Shown here in pieces: positions 7,319 to 12,609 of a DNA stretch of 12,609 bases. The position numbers and the translations under genes are program-made. The notes under the pieces are model-generated. The model worked only from the letters and a program-made list of their open reading frames with translations, ran no database searches and was not told where the DNA came from. Within the stretch, counting starts at the first letter, position 1; each line of letters starts with the position of its first letter. Location: assembly GCA_011391855.1 (NCBI GenBank), contig JAABPT010000459.1:1-12609 (forward strand), given 5' to 3'. This stretch comes from Burkholderiales bacterium (GTDB taxonomy: Bacteria > Pseudomonadota > Gammaproteobacteria > Burkholderiales > Burkholderiaceae_C).

Positions 7319-7612
7319 TCAGTTCAGCGCCGGGCTCGATTCGTCGACGTCAGCGCCGGCAGCAGCCCGGCGGTCGATCTCCATCTCGGCCTGCAGCCAG
7401 TCCGCGAGTTCGTGGCCGTCGATGAAGCCGCGGCGCTCGTAGAAGCTGTAGGCGGCCAGCCGGATCAGCGCCTCCCGCGTTTCCGGGTCGTCCTGCCGGG
7501 CGCTCGCCTCGGTGGTCGGCGCGTCCGGCGCGCCTTCGGCGCTGGCGTCCGTTGTACCGCTGAGAACGGACTGGGGGCTGCGCTTGGTAGCAGCGGTAGA
7601 GGTCGTTGGCAT
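7319..7612 (-). CDS. DUF2934 domain protein
   Basis: This encodes 97 residues from ATG 7612, with AGGAG (7620-7624) 7 nt upstream. The in-frame extension further upstream has no coding character. The N-terminal half (residues 1-45) is a low-complexity Ser/Thr/Ala/Pro linker. Residues about 46-80 match the DUF2934 pattern: REALIRLAAYSFYERRGF, then DGHELADWLQAEMEID, a short helix-turn-helix-like unit of unknown function. There is no signal peptide or membrane segment. The gene is convergent with the glycerophosphodiesterase, and I see no Pho box, so it may not belong to the regulon. Family membership is confident; function is unknown. Confidence 0.82.
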   Translation of the reverse strand: MPTTSTAATKRSPQSVLSGTTDASAEGAPDAPTTEASARQDDPETREALIRLAAYSFYERRGFIDGHELADWLQAEMEIDRRAAAGADVDESSPALN

Positions 7613-7889
7613 CTCGAGTCTCCTGCAAGGTTGGCGGGCGGAGGGTCGGCTGCCTAACCCCGCCGGGTCGGCATGGCCACCCCTCCTGCAGTCCACGGTA
7701 GTGGCCGACGATGAACCCTTGATGTCACCGCCGCCGCAGTGTTGGCGCCGAAGGCCCAACGCACCATCGGCCAGGCATGGGCACGAAGGAGGCCAACGTC
7801 GGCGGCACTGGTCAGGGCGGGGTCGCGATCGGCATGGGGAGGACTCTCTCTGGCAAGCCCCCACCCGGAACCTCGGCGCAGTTTTCGGG
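7613..7889. other. Intergenic stretch without a supported gene
   Basis: Apart from the six-codon minigene, this stretch upstream of the DUF2934 gene shows no gene I can support. Open frames exist on both strands, but their translations are rich in Arg, His and Trp and look like GC-driven noise. The 7890-8084 part holds a Pho promoter and leader, listed separately. Confidence 0.5.
7654..7674 (-). other. Six-codon minigene with strong Shine-Dalgarno upstream of the DUF2934 gene
   Basis: On the minus strand ATG 7674 encodes MPTRRG and then TAG (7654-7656). AGGAGG (7687-7682) lies at ideal spacing, 7 nt upstream. The block from the Shine-Dalgarno to the first codons resembles that of the DUF2934 gene itself (TGCAGGAG, then ATGCCGAC), as if the start region had been duplicated. 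It may be a leader peptide or a duplication scar. Confidence 0.3.
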
Positions 7890-7923
7890 CCGTCACAGAA
7901 TGGTCACACGATCGGCGTATATC
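7890..7923 (+). promoter_or_regulatory. Pho box and -10 upstream of the 74-residue protein gene
   Basis: CCGTCAC-AGAA-TGGTCAC (7890-7907) has repeats matching CTGTCAY at 6 and 5 of 7 positions, with the 4-bp spacer. TATATC (7918-7923) follows after exactly 10 bp and is the best -10 in the window. The predicted leader to the start at 8085 is about 155 nt, long enough for a regulatory leader or a small RNA. Confidence 0.65.
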
Positions 7924-8017
7924 CAGGTCACGTTCTGCATCAGATTCAGCGACGCGATCGCGAACCGCCTCGCGGGCCACCGCGCCTGTCGCTGCATCAC
8001 TTTCCGTGGTCTTTGTT

Positions 8018-8040
8018 GCCCATGCCCCGGCGGCATGGGC
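8018..8040 (+). other. 9-bp hairpin in the long leader before the small gene
   Basis: GCCCATGCC and GGCATGGGC form a perfect 9-bp stem with a 5-nt loop, about 90 nt into the predicted Pho-driven transcript and 44 nt before the start codon at 8085. No T-run follows. It could be a leader attenuator, the 3' end of a small RNA, or a regulator site. Confidence 0.4.
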
Positions 8041-8084
8041 TCGAAGTCCTGATCATTCGACCAACGCACCACCGAGAAACCCAC

Positions 8085-8309
8085 ATGCTGTCCTTTGCCG
8101 AATCCCTGCTGGTCCGTACGCCGCTGGGCGGAACGTTTGAATTGCCGTGCGCAGGCACGGCACTGGAGAACCCCTTCGTCTACGACGCGGCGGCGCGCGA
8201 GATGAAGGAGCACGCGCGCCGCGGGCGCGTCGAGATCGTCGACGAGGTCTGCGTTCCCATGGGCGCCGAGCAGATCGTCTCGCGGTTGGCGTTCAGGCGC
8301 CTGCGCTGA
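8085..8309 (+). CDS. Small protein of unknown function, probably Pho-regulated
   Basis: This encodes 74 residues from ATG 8085. The frame is open much further upstream, but only this part reads like protein: MLSFAESLLVRTPLGG at the start, an ENPFVYDAAAREMKEHARRG helix in the middle, and a VEIVDE strand with GAEQIVSRLAF at the end. It has no signal peptide, membrane segment or recognised domain. The ribosome-binding site is weak (GAGAAA about 6 nt upstream). A good Pho-type promoter at 7890-7923 points towards it through a structured leader, and a GC hairpin follows its stop. It could be a cytoplasmic regulator or accessory of the phosphate response; that is inference from context only. Confidence 0.6.
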   Translation: MLSFAESLLVRTPLGGTFELPCAGTALENPFVYDAAAREMKEHARRGRVEIVDEVCVPMGAEQIVSRLAFRRLR

Positions 8310-8339
8310 CGGGCCGCCGCCCGGGTCGCGCAGATGGTG

Positions 8340-8364
8340 CGGCCCGCCGCAAGCGGCCGGGCCG
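8340..8364 (+). terminator. GC hairpin after the small protein gene
   Basis: CGGCCCG-CCG pairs with CGG-(C)-CGGGCCG around a 4-nt loop, with one bulged C. It begins 30 nt after the stop at 8309 and no T-run follows. It plausibly separates the small gene from the Pho promoter at 8392. Confidence 0.4.
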
Positions 8365-8391
8365 GGTGATGGGCGCGCTGGCCCTGGCGCC

Positions 8392-8425
8392 ATGTCACAG
8401 CCCGGCCACATCGGCTGCCTATGCT
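8392..8425 (+). promoter_or_regulatory. Pho box and -10 upstream of the porin remnant
   Basis: ATGTCAC-AGCC-CGGCCAC (8392-8409) matches CTGTCAY at 6 and 5 of 7 positions with the 4-bp spacer. TATGCT (8420-8425) follows after exactly 10 bp. What lies immediately downstream is a porin that has lost its start and signal peptide, so the promoter appears orphaned. Confidence 0.58.
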
Positions 8426-8481
8426 CGGGTCACCGTCCCGCGGGTGCTCTTATTCGCGGCATCGAACTCCGGCCCGTGCTG

Positions 8482-8769
8482 TCGAGCAGCCGACTCGGTT
8501 TTCGCGGCGTCGAGGACCTGGGCGGCGGCCTGAAGGCCAGCTTCTGGCTCGAGGGCGCGCTTGCGGTCGACACCGGCACCCAACCCCTTGCCAGTATCGA
8601 TGGCGGGCGAAACAACGCGGCGGGCATCTTCCAGCGCCGCGCCACCGTCAGCCTGATGGGCGGTTTTGGCGAGCTGCGGCTGGGCCGCGACAAGGTGCCG
8701 ACCAACCTGACCTGGGACGAATTCGATCCCTTCCGCGACACCGGCGTCGGCCGTTCCAGCCGCCTCGGC
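8482..8769 (+). pseudogene. Gram-negative porin fragment (Porin_4 type)
   Basis: About 96 in-frame codons match the second to fifth strands of betaproteobacterial porins: SSRLGFRGVEDLGGGLKA, then FWLEGALAVDTG, a GIFQRRATVSLMGGFGELRLGRD block, and FDPFRDTGVG. Homologues begin with a signal peptide and about 30-50 more residues, and continue for a further 200 or more. Both ends are missing. Upstream there is only a Pho promoter and about 50 nt of unrelated sequence. Downstream, from about 8770, the sequence becomes the antisense of phnZ. The original product would have been an outer-membrane diffusion porin; the Pho box suggests it once served phosphate or phosphonate uptake. It cannot make a barrel now. 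Confidence 0.78.
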
Positions 8770-9282
8770 CAGTGCCTGGGCAGGGCTTGCGGGGTGCCGT
8801 CCACGCTCCTTGGCATGATCGTCCCAGATGCGCAGCCGCAGGGCGTGTTGCGCATGCGGCAGCGACAGGAACGCGTCGCACTCCGCAGGGGACATCGGCC
8901 CGCCTTGCAGTGCCAGGCTGCGCGCCGATTCGGGCGACAAGGCCCGTGCATGGCTCGGCTGCACCGCGACCAGATAGCGCTTGGCTCGCACGTGCAGCAC
9001 CACCGGTTCGGCCACCTCGGCGCCGAAGAGGGCACTCAGGGCCTGCGCCGCCAGCGTCTCGTGGGCGTCGTCGATGCCGCGCTGGGTGGGCGAACCTTGC
9101 AGCCCCGTCGTCAAGTGGCCGAGGTCGTGCAACCATGCGGCGAGTGCCAGTTCCGGCGTAACCCGGGCCTGGCGCGCAAGGCGTCCACATTGCCAGGCGT
9201 GCTGAAGCTGCGTGATGCCTTTGCCTTCATAGCAGAGGTGGCCGCGCTCGGCGAACAGGGCCGTGATCTGTTCCGGACTTAT
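8767..9282 (-). pseudogene. phnZ: PhnZ-like HD-domain mixed-valent diiron oxygenase, damaged at both ends
   Basis: The reading frame (open from 9402 to 8419) contains a near-complete PhnZ-type domain of about 172 residues. Counting from the ATA codon at 9282, the residues are Y18, H28, H52-D53 (LHDLGHL), H74, H97 and K101 (HVRAKRYL), LQGGPMS (125-131) and D154 (RIWDDHAK). Their spacing matches Y24, H34, H58, D59, H80, H104, K108 and D161 of PhnZ, which oxidises 2-amino-1-hydroxyethylphosphonate to glycine and phosphate. The Glu27 position is Lys (K21). No ATG, GTG or TTG lies near the expected N-terminus; ATA at 9282 is one base from ATG. The last residues are replaced by antisense porin sequence. 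It is probably inactive as expressed, although the domain itself has no internal frameshift or stop. Confidence 0.75.
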
Positions 9283-9312
9283 AAGCGCAGTTTGTGGTGA
9301 AGCCGTGCCGAC

Positions 9313-9356
9313 CGAATGACGCGGGCGCGGCCCTGCTGTCACGCTGCGGTCATTCG
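9313..9356. repeat. 8-bp inverted repeat in the phnZ-phnC divergent region
   Basis: CGAATGAC (9313-9320) and GTCATTCG (9349-9356) are perfect inverted copies 28 bp apart. The right arm overlaps the phnC Pho box. A much weaker Pho-like arrangement can be read towards phnZ on the minus strand around 9303-9320. The pair may be half-sites for a divergently acting regulator. Confidence 0.4.
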
Positions 9357-9369
9357 TCGCCTCTACCGC
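9336..9369 (+). promoter_or_regulatory. Pho box upstream of the phnC remnant
   Basis: CTGTCAC-GCTG-CGGTCAT (9336-9353) matches CTGTCAY at 7 and 6 of 7 positions with the 4-bp spacer. The -10 position (9364-9369, TACCGC) is weak. The predicted transcript start lies within a few nucleotides of ATG 9378, so the message would be nearly leaderless, consistent with the absence of a Shine-Dalgarno. Phosphonate uptake genes are known PhoB targets. Confidence 0.65.
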
Positions 9370-9377
9370 TCCGCGCC

Positions 9378-9536
9378 ATGGAGTCGGCTTCACACCCGGC
9401 ACTGCACGTGGAGTGCGCGAGCAAGACCTTCAACGGGTCGCGTCGCGCCTTGCAGGGTGTTTCGCTGACCGTCCAGCCGGGCGAGTGTGTCGCGCTGATC
9501 GGCGCCTCGGGCTCGGGCACGGCCGTGACGCTGTAG
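9378..9536 (+). pseudogene. phnC: Truncated phosphonate-type ABC transporter ATPase (PhnC-like), cut at Walker A
   Basis: From ATG 9378, 52 residues read as the start of an ABC ATPase: ALHVECASKTFNGSRRAL, then GVSLTVQPGECVALIGASGSG, followed by TAVTL and a stop (9534-9536). The sequence departs from the family exactly where the Walker A lysine should come, so ATP binding is abolished and about 80% of the protein is missing. The GASGSG P-loop and the divergent position next to a PhnZ-like gene support PhnC rather than another ABC ATPase; homologues are normally about 260-280 residues. A Pho box lies just upstream. The sequence beyond is the antisense of a PEP-CTERM-type gene. Confidence 0.7.
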
Positions 9537-10150
9537 TGCCTTCGAGCTAGGCCGCGCTGTCCAGCGTGTGGCCGGCGCCCGCGGCCATGGCTGCCGCAGC
9601 GCCCATGGCCCGGCTGTCGTGGCTGAGGCTGAACGACAGCACCTGGCCCACCAGGCCCTGGTAGCTGAAGGAGAAGCTCACGCTGCCACCGGCGTCCAGA
9701 CCCTGCCAGCTGCCCAGGATATGGGCCCCGGCTTCGCGCACCACGAGATCGAAGGTGGGCAGCACATCCAGCGTCGGACCGCTCGAGCCCCACAGCGAAT
9801 CGGCGCTGCCGGCCACGTCCACACGCACTGGCGTGCCGATGGCTTCGCCGGTGGACACGATCGCCGGCCCGGCTTCCAGCCACAGCGTCGCGGCCTCGAA
9901 GCTGCCTTCGAAATGGCCGTCGGCGTCGGCCGAAAGCACGCCGGTCGAGCCGGCGCTGAAGGCGGCCGAAGCCGGCACCCGAGAGGTCGTCCATGGCGGC
10001 GTCGAACGATACCCTCTCTCCGTTAACCGTGGCCTGTGCCGCCAGCGATCCGGCCACGCTGCCGGACGCCAGCGAGAGTTCGGCCGCCTGGGCCGCCAGC
10101 GCGCTGGCGGCGGACATCACGCCGGCCAGCAGGATCTCGGTCAGCTCAAT
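9506..10150 (-). pseudogene. PEP-CTERM-type exported protein, frameshifted and truncated
   Basis: Three pieces in different frames read as one protein. The first (to about 9985) has a signal-like ILLAGVMSAASALAAQAAEL and then VNGERVSFDAAMDDLS. The second (9978-9547) runs from VPASAAFSAGSTGVLSAD through FDLVVREAGAHILGSW to AGAGHTLDSAA and a stop. The third gives ARRHYSVTAVPEPEA, with VPEPE at 9520-9506, the signature that precedes the membrane anchor of PEP-CTERM proteins. No ATG opens the first frame near the start, although GGAG lies just upstream; an ATT occupies the expected position. It lies about 30 nt behind the 5'-nucleotidase gene on the same strand, so it was probably in that transcript. 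Two frameshifts and loss of the anchor make it a pseudogene. Function is unknown. Confidence 0.55.
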
Positions 10151-10176
10151 ATTCGGAACTCCGGTTAGGGCTCGGT

Positions 10177-12087
10177 TCAATCGTTCTTGACGATGCGGTT
10201 CTGCGGCCCTGGCGCCACGCCGCCGGGGTTGGCCAGCAGGTAGGCCTCGAAGGCGTCGAGGTCGACCGCGCCGCCGAGGCGATCGGTGCCTTGCACCAGC
10301 ACGCCGAAGGCGTCACCGCCGTCGGCCAGGAAACTGTTGACGGTGATGCGGTAGCTGCCGGCCGGGTTCAGCGCCGCACCGTTGAGCGACATGGCCGTGA
10401 CGCGGGCGTTGCAGGCGTTGCCCTCGGTGTAGGCATAGCTGAAGCCCACCGAGACCTGCAGGATGCGGTTGAAACCGCCCTGGCCGTTGCAGCCTGCGAA
10501 CTGGGTCTCCAGCAGCGTCTTGATCTGCGCGCCGCTCAGCGTCATCGTCACCAGCGAGTTGCCGAAGGGCTGCACGGTGAAGGCATCGTTATACGTCACC
10601 TCGCCGTTCGGCGGATTGAACGGCAGGTCTTCGCGGATGCCGCCCGGGTTCATGAAGGCGACCACGGCCTGGCCGGTGCCCACATCGTCGGTGGCGTCCA
10701 GCTGCGCGTCGGCGATCACGTCGCCCAGTGCCGATTCACCGGCGGTGTTGGCAGTGCGGAAGATTTTTTCGGTGATGGTGCCGATGACCCGCGCCTTGGG
10801 AACCGCCGCCAGCTTGTCGTAATGCGCCACCAGGTCGGTGAGCGCCGGGTCTTCGACGGTGGTGGTGCCGGTGGTCAGGATGCTGGCGCTGACCGCGGCC
10901 ACGTCCTTGCTGCGGGTGTCGATGGTGAGGTCGATGTCGCCCAGGTTGCGCGCGTATTGGCCCGACGAGGTCACACGCACCGGCTGGCCTTGCTTGTTGG
11001 CGATGAGACAGCTGTAGGCCTGGTGGGTGTGGCCCGAGACGACGAGATCGACCTCGGCGTCGAGGCGGTTGACGATGTCGACGATGGGACCCGAGATGCC
11101 GGGGCAGCCGGTCAGCCCACCGGTGGCGATGCCGCCCTCGTGGATCAGCACGACGACGCTCCTGATGCCCTGGGCGCGCAGTTGCGGGATCAGCGCGTTC
11201 ACGGTGTCGGCCTCGTCGGCGAAGTTCAGCCCGGCCACACCGGACGGCGAGACGATGGTCGGCGTGCCTTCCAGCGTCATGCCGATGAAGGCGACCTTGT
11301 TGCCCAGGAAGTCCTTCACCCCGTAGGCCGGGAAGAGGGTCCGGCCGCTGGAGGCTTCGGCCACGTTGGCGGCCAGGAAGCGGAAGCGGGCGCCGGCGAA
11401 ACTGCCGTTCCTCAGGTCGGGCGGCAGGCCCTGGCCCGAGTAGAGGTCGGTGGGATGGTTGCCGCCCTGCTGCATGCGCAGCAGCTCGTCCTTGCCCTCG
11501 TCGAATTCATGGTTGCCGACGGCGTTGAAGTCGATGCCGATGCGGTTCATGGCCTCGATCGTGGGTTCGTCCTTGAACAGCGCCGAGGTCAGCGGGCTGG
11601 CGCCGATCATGTCGCCAGCCGAGACCACGGCATGCAAGGGGTTGACGGCCTTCAGTTCCTTGATGCGCGTGGAAAAGCGCGCCACGCCCGGGTTGCTGTT
11701 GGAGCCTTCGCCGCCCTTGATGTTGCCGTGGAAGTCGTTGAACGTGATCAGCTTGACCTGCAGCTGCCGGCCAACCTCGGAGCGGCGCGCCGCGACGATC
11801 AGCCCGGCATGGTCGACGCCGGCCAGCTGGCGGCTGCGGACCAGCCCCGACGAGACCTCGCTGACGTGGCGGAAGAAGGCCTGCTCGCTGCCCCAGGGGC
11901 CTTCGTCGGCAAAGCGGTCGTCGAGCGCGGTGCCGTCGGGCAGGCAGTGGTTGGGCACGCCGGTATCGAAGGCACCGAAGGTGACGCTGCCGGAGGCCGT
12001 GCCCGGCACGCAGGCAGACTGTGCCGCGGTCGGCGCGGCTGCGCCGAGGGTGGCCGCGAGGGCCAGAACGAGGGTGATCTGTCGCAT
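10177..12087 (-). CDS. Exported 5'-nucleotidase / metallophosphatase (UshA-like)
   Basis: This encodes 636 residues from ATG 12087, with AGGAG (12100-12096) 8 nt upstream. A signal peptide ends near AAQ-S (residue 23). The N-terminal metallophosphatase domain (about 110-390) has NDFHGN (D118, H120), SAGDMIG (D159), GNHEFDEG (N192, H193), VVVLIHEGG (H316) and VSGHTHQAY (H353, H355), the full dinuclear-metal set. The 5'-nucleotidase C-terminal domain (about 430-610) has ALGDVIADAQLDAT, AFMNPGGIREDLP and NSFLADGGDAFGV. The family removes phosphate from extracellular nucleotides. A segment of about 80 residues before the catalytic domain (24-105) is extra compared with UshA. There is no C-terminal anchor. 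I see no convincing Pho box in the 81-nt gap upstream, so it is probably transcribed with the preceding exported protein. Confidence 0.93.
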   Translation of the reverse strand: MRQITLVLALAATLGAAAPTAAQSACVPGTASGSVTFGAFDTGVPNHCLPDGTALDDRFADEGPWGSEQAFFRHVSEVSSGLVRSRQLAGVDHAGLIVAARRSEVGRQLQVKLITFNDFHGNIKGGEGSNSNPGVARFSTRIKELKAVNPLHAVVSAGDMIGASPLTSALFKDEPTIEAMNRIGIDFNAVGNHEFDEGKDELLRMQQGGNHPTDLYSGQGLPPDLRNGSFAGARFRFLAANVAEASSGRTLFPAYGVKDFLGNKVAFIGMTLEGTPTIVSPSGVAGLNFADEADTVNALIPQLRAQGIRSVVVLIHEGGIATGGLTGCPGISGPIVDIVNRLDAEVDLVVSGHTHQAYSCLIANKQGQPVRVTSSGQYARNLGDIDLTIDTRSKDVAAVSASILTTGTTTVEDPALTDLVAHYDKLAAVPKARVIGTITEKIFRTANTAGESALGDVIADAQLDATDDVGTGQAVVAFMNPGGIREDLPFNPPNGEVTYNDAFTVQPFGNSLVTMTLSGAQIKTLLETQFAGCNGQGGFNRILQVSVGFSYAYTEGNACNARVTAMSLNGAALNPAGSYRITVNSFLADGGDAFGVLVQGTDRLGGAVDLDAFEAYLLANPGGVAPGPQNRIVKND

Positions 12088-12137
12088 TCGAAGTTCTCCT
12101 GCTGGGCGCGATGACGCAGTCTCGCGGTGGGTGATGA

Positions 12138-12157
12138 CGCTGCCGTGGCGGGCAGCG
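12138..12157 (-). terminator. Hairpin between the lamin-tail protein gene and the nucleotidase gene
   Basis: CGCTGCC and GGCAGCG form a perfect 7-bp stem with a 6-nt loop in the 81-nt gap, 12 nt after the upstream stop. There is no T-run. It may be an attenuator that lowers expression of the downstream nucleotidase, or an mRNA-stabilising structure. Confidence 0.35.
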
Positions 12158-12168
12158 CGCGCGTGCCG

Positions 12169-12609
12169 TCAACGCCGGCCGAGGCCGTCGACCGTGTTCT
12201 GCGGAAAGACGTCCCATTCCGTGTCGAGCTCCCACGCGGCGGGCGGTGTTGCCGGTACGCTGCCGCGTGTAATCCCGGCCTTGCGCCGCAGCGTCCGGTC
12301 GACGGTGGTGACGGCGCCCTGCGTCCAGGCGCTGCCAGGGTCGAAGCCGACCTGGCCGAACTGGTCGACCACGCCAGCGCCATCGCGCTCCAGCACGATG
12401 GCGTCGTCGCCGTTGAAGTTGACGACCGAGCCGTTCACGATGGATCCGGGAGGCGGCGTGAACAGCGCGGGGTCGAACGACGGGTGGTGGATCACCAGCA
12501 ACGCCCCCGGCGCCAGCGTACCCGTCAGGCGCAGGCTCGCGCCCGCGGCCGGGTTGCCGTTGAAGTAGGTCCTGAGCACGTAGGCCGACAGTTCCACCGG
12601 CGTGTCCGA
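12169..12609 (-). CDS. C-terminal lamin-tail domain of an exported protein (possible nuclease), 5' end beyond window
   Basis: The frame is open to the right edge, so only the last 146 residues are seen. They match the lamin-tail domain of secreted bacterial proteins: ELSAYVLRTYFNG, a LTGTLAPGALLVI strand, VVNFNGDDAIVL, VVDQFGQVGFDPGSAW, TLRRKAGI, and a terminal EWDVFPQNTVDGLG. This domain is common in extracellular nucleases such as the ExeM/NucH and YhcR groups, usually next to the catalytic domain. Here the protein stops right after it, so any catalytic part would lie upstream, outside the window. It is followed by a 5'-nucleotidase on the same strand, which fits a DNA-to-phosphate route, but the nuclease function is inference. 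An internal GTG at 12597 is not a real start, because the domain continues upstream. Confidence 0.72.
   Translation of the reverse strand, partial: SDTPVELSAYVLRTYFNGNPAAGASLRLTGTLAPGALLVIHHPSFDPALFTPPPGSIVNGSVVNFNGDDAIVLERDGAGVVDQFGQVGFDPGSAWTQGAVTTVDRTLRRKAGITRGSVPATPPAAWELDTEWDVFPQNTVDGLGRR

Noticed and set aside
7512..8084. Upstream extension of the 74-residue protein to a start at 7512
   Set aside because: The extension is antisense to the DUF2934 gene, then crosses the Pho promoter and a hairpin. Its translation has no protein character, so ATG 8085 was preferred.
9506..9520. VPEPE reading as pure coincidence of the antisense of a P-loop
   Set aside because: I first dismissed it as a shadow of phnC. 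The preceding minus-strand residues (HYSVTA), the end of the neighbouring frame (AGHTLD) and the signal-like start fit a PEP-CTERM protein, so I kept it as a junction, with moderate confidence.
10036..12114. Plus-strand open frame of 692 codons
   Set aside because: It is antisense to the complete 5'-nucleotidase, whose motifs are all intact. The translation is Arg/Gly/His/Val-rich with no motif, as expected for a GC-rich shadow frame.
12088..12168. Possible Pho box before the 5'-nucleotidase gene
   Set aside because: Two GCGTCAT copies occur on the minus strand, but their starts are 23 bp apart rather than a multiple of 11, and no -10 fits. Cotranscription from upstream is simpler.

Overview
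This is a very GC-rich window (third codon positions almost all G or C) that looks like a betaproteobacterium of the Burkholderiales (Rubrivivax/Leptothrix/Ideonella-like). The hints are a Porin_4-type porin, a PCu(A)C-like protein of the kind found in that order, a DUF2934 protein and a PEP-CTERM-type exported protein. The organism assignment is inference. No RNA genes, insertion sequences or CRISPR arrays are visible.

The unifying theme is phosphorus acquisition. By eye I find seven sites with the layout of a PhoB-dependent promoter: two 7-bp CTGTCAY-like repeats 4 bp apart, then 10 bp, then a -10-like hexamer. They lie before the PHP-type phosphoesterase (minus strand, 1650-1683), the PCu(A)C-like protein (minus, 2223-2256), the oxygenase/membrane-methyltransferase-fold pair (plus, 2270-2303), the glycerophosphodiesterase (plus, 5742-5786), a 74-residue unknown protein (plus, 7890-7923), a porin remnant (plus, 8392-8425) and a phnC remnant (plus, 9336-9369). 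The window therefore reads as a Pho-regulon island.

Layout. Positions 1-1561 (minus) hold an exported PHP/CehA-McbA-like metallo-phosphoesterase that runs off the left edge. Positions 1719-2165 (minus) hold a PCu(A)C-fold protein without copper ligands. It is divergent from a two-gene operon (plus) made of a TIGR02466-type 2OG-Fe(II) oxygenase (2375-2998) and a 904-residue polytopic protein with a spermidine-synthase-like domain (2976-5690). A secreted glycerophosphodiester phosphodiesterase follows (5850-7103) and converges on a DUF2934 gene (7319-7612, minus). A small unknown gene lies at 8085-8309.

Positions 8392-10180 are a gene graveyard. A porin fragment is fused tail-to-tail to a phnZ-like gene that lacks a normal start. 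Divergent from that is a phnC gene cut exactly at its Walker A motif, and this is fused head-on to a frameshifted PEP-CTERM-type gene. Positions 10177-12087 (minus) hold an exported 5'-nucleotidase, preceded by the lamin-tail-domain end of another exported protein that runs off the right edge (12169-12609). The intact genes would release phosphate from phosphoesters, glycerophosphodiesters and nucleotides outside the cytoplasm. The broken phnZ/phnC genes are traces of phosphonate use.
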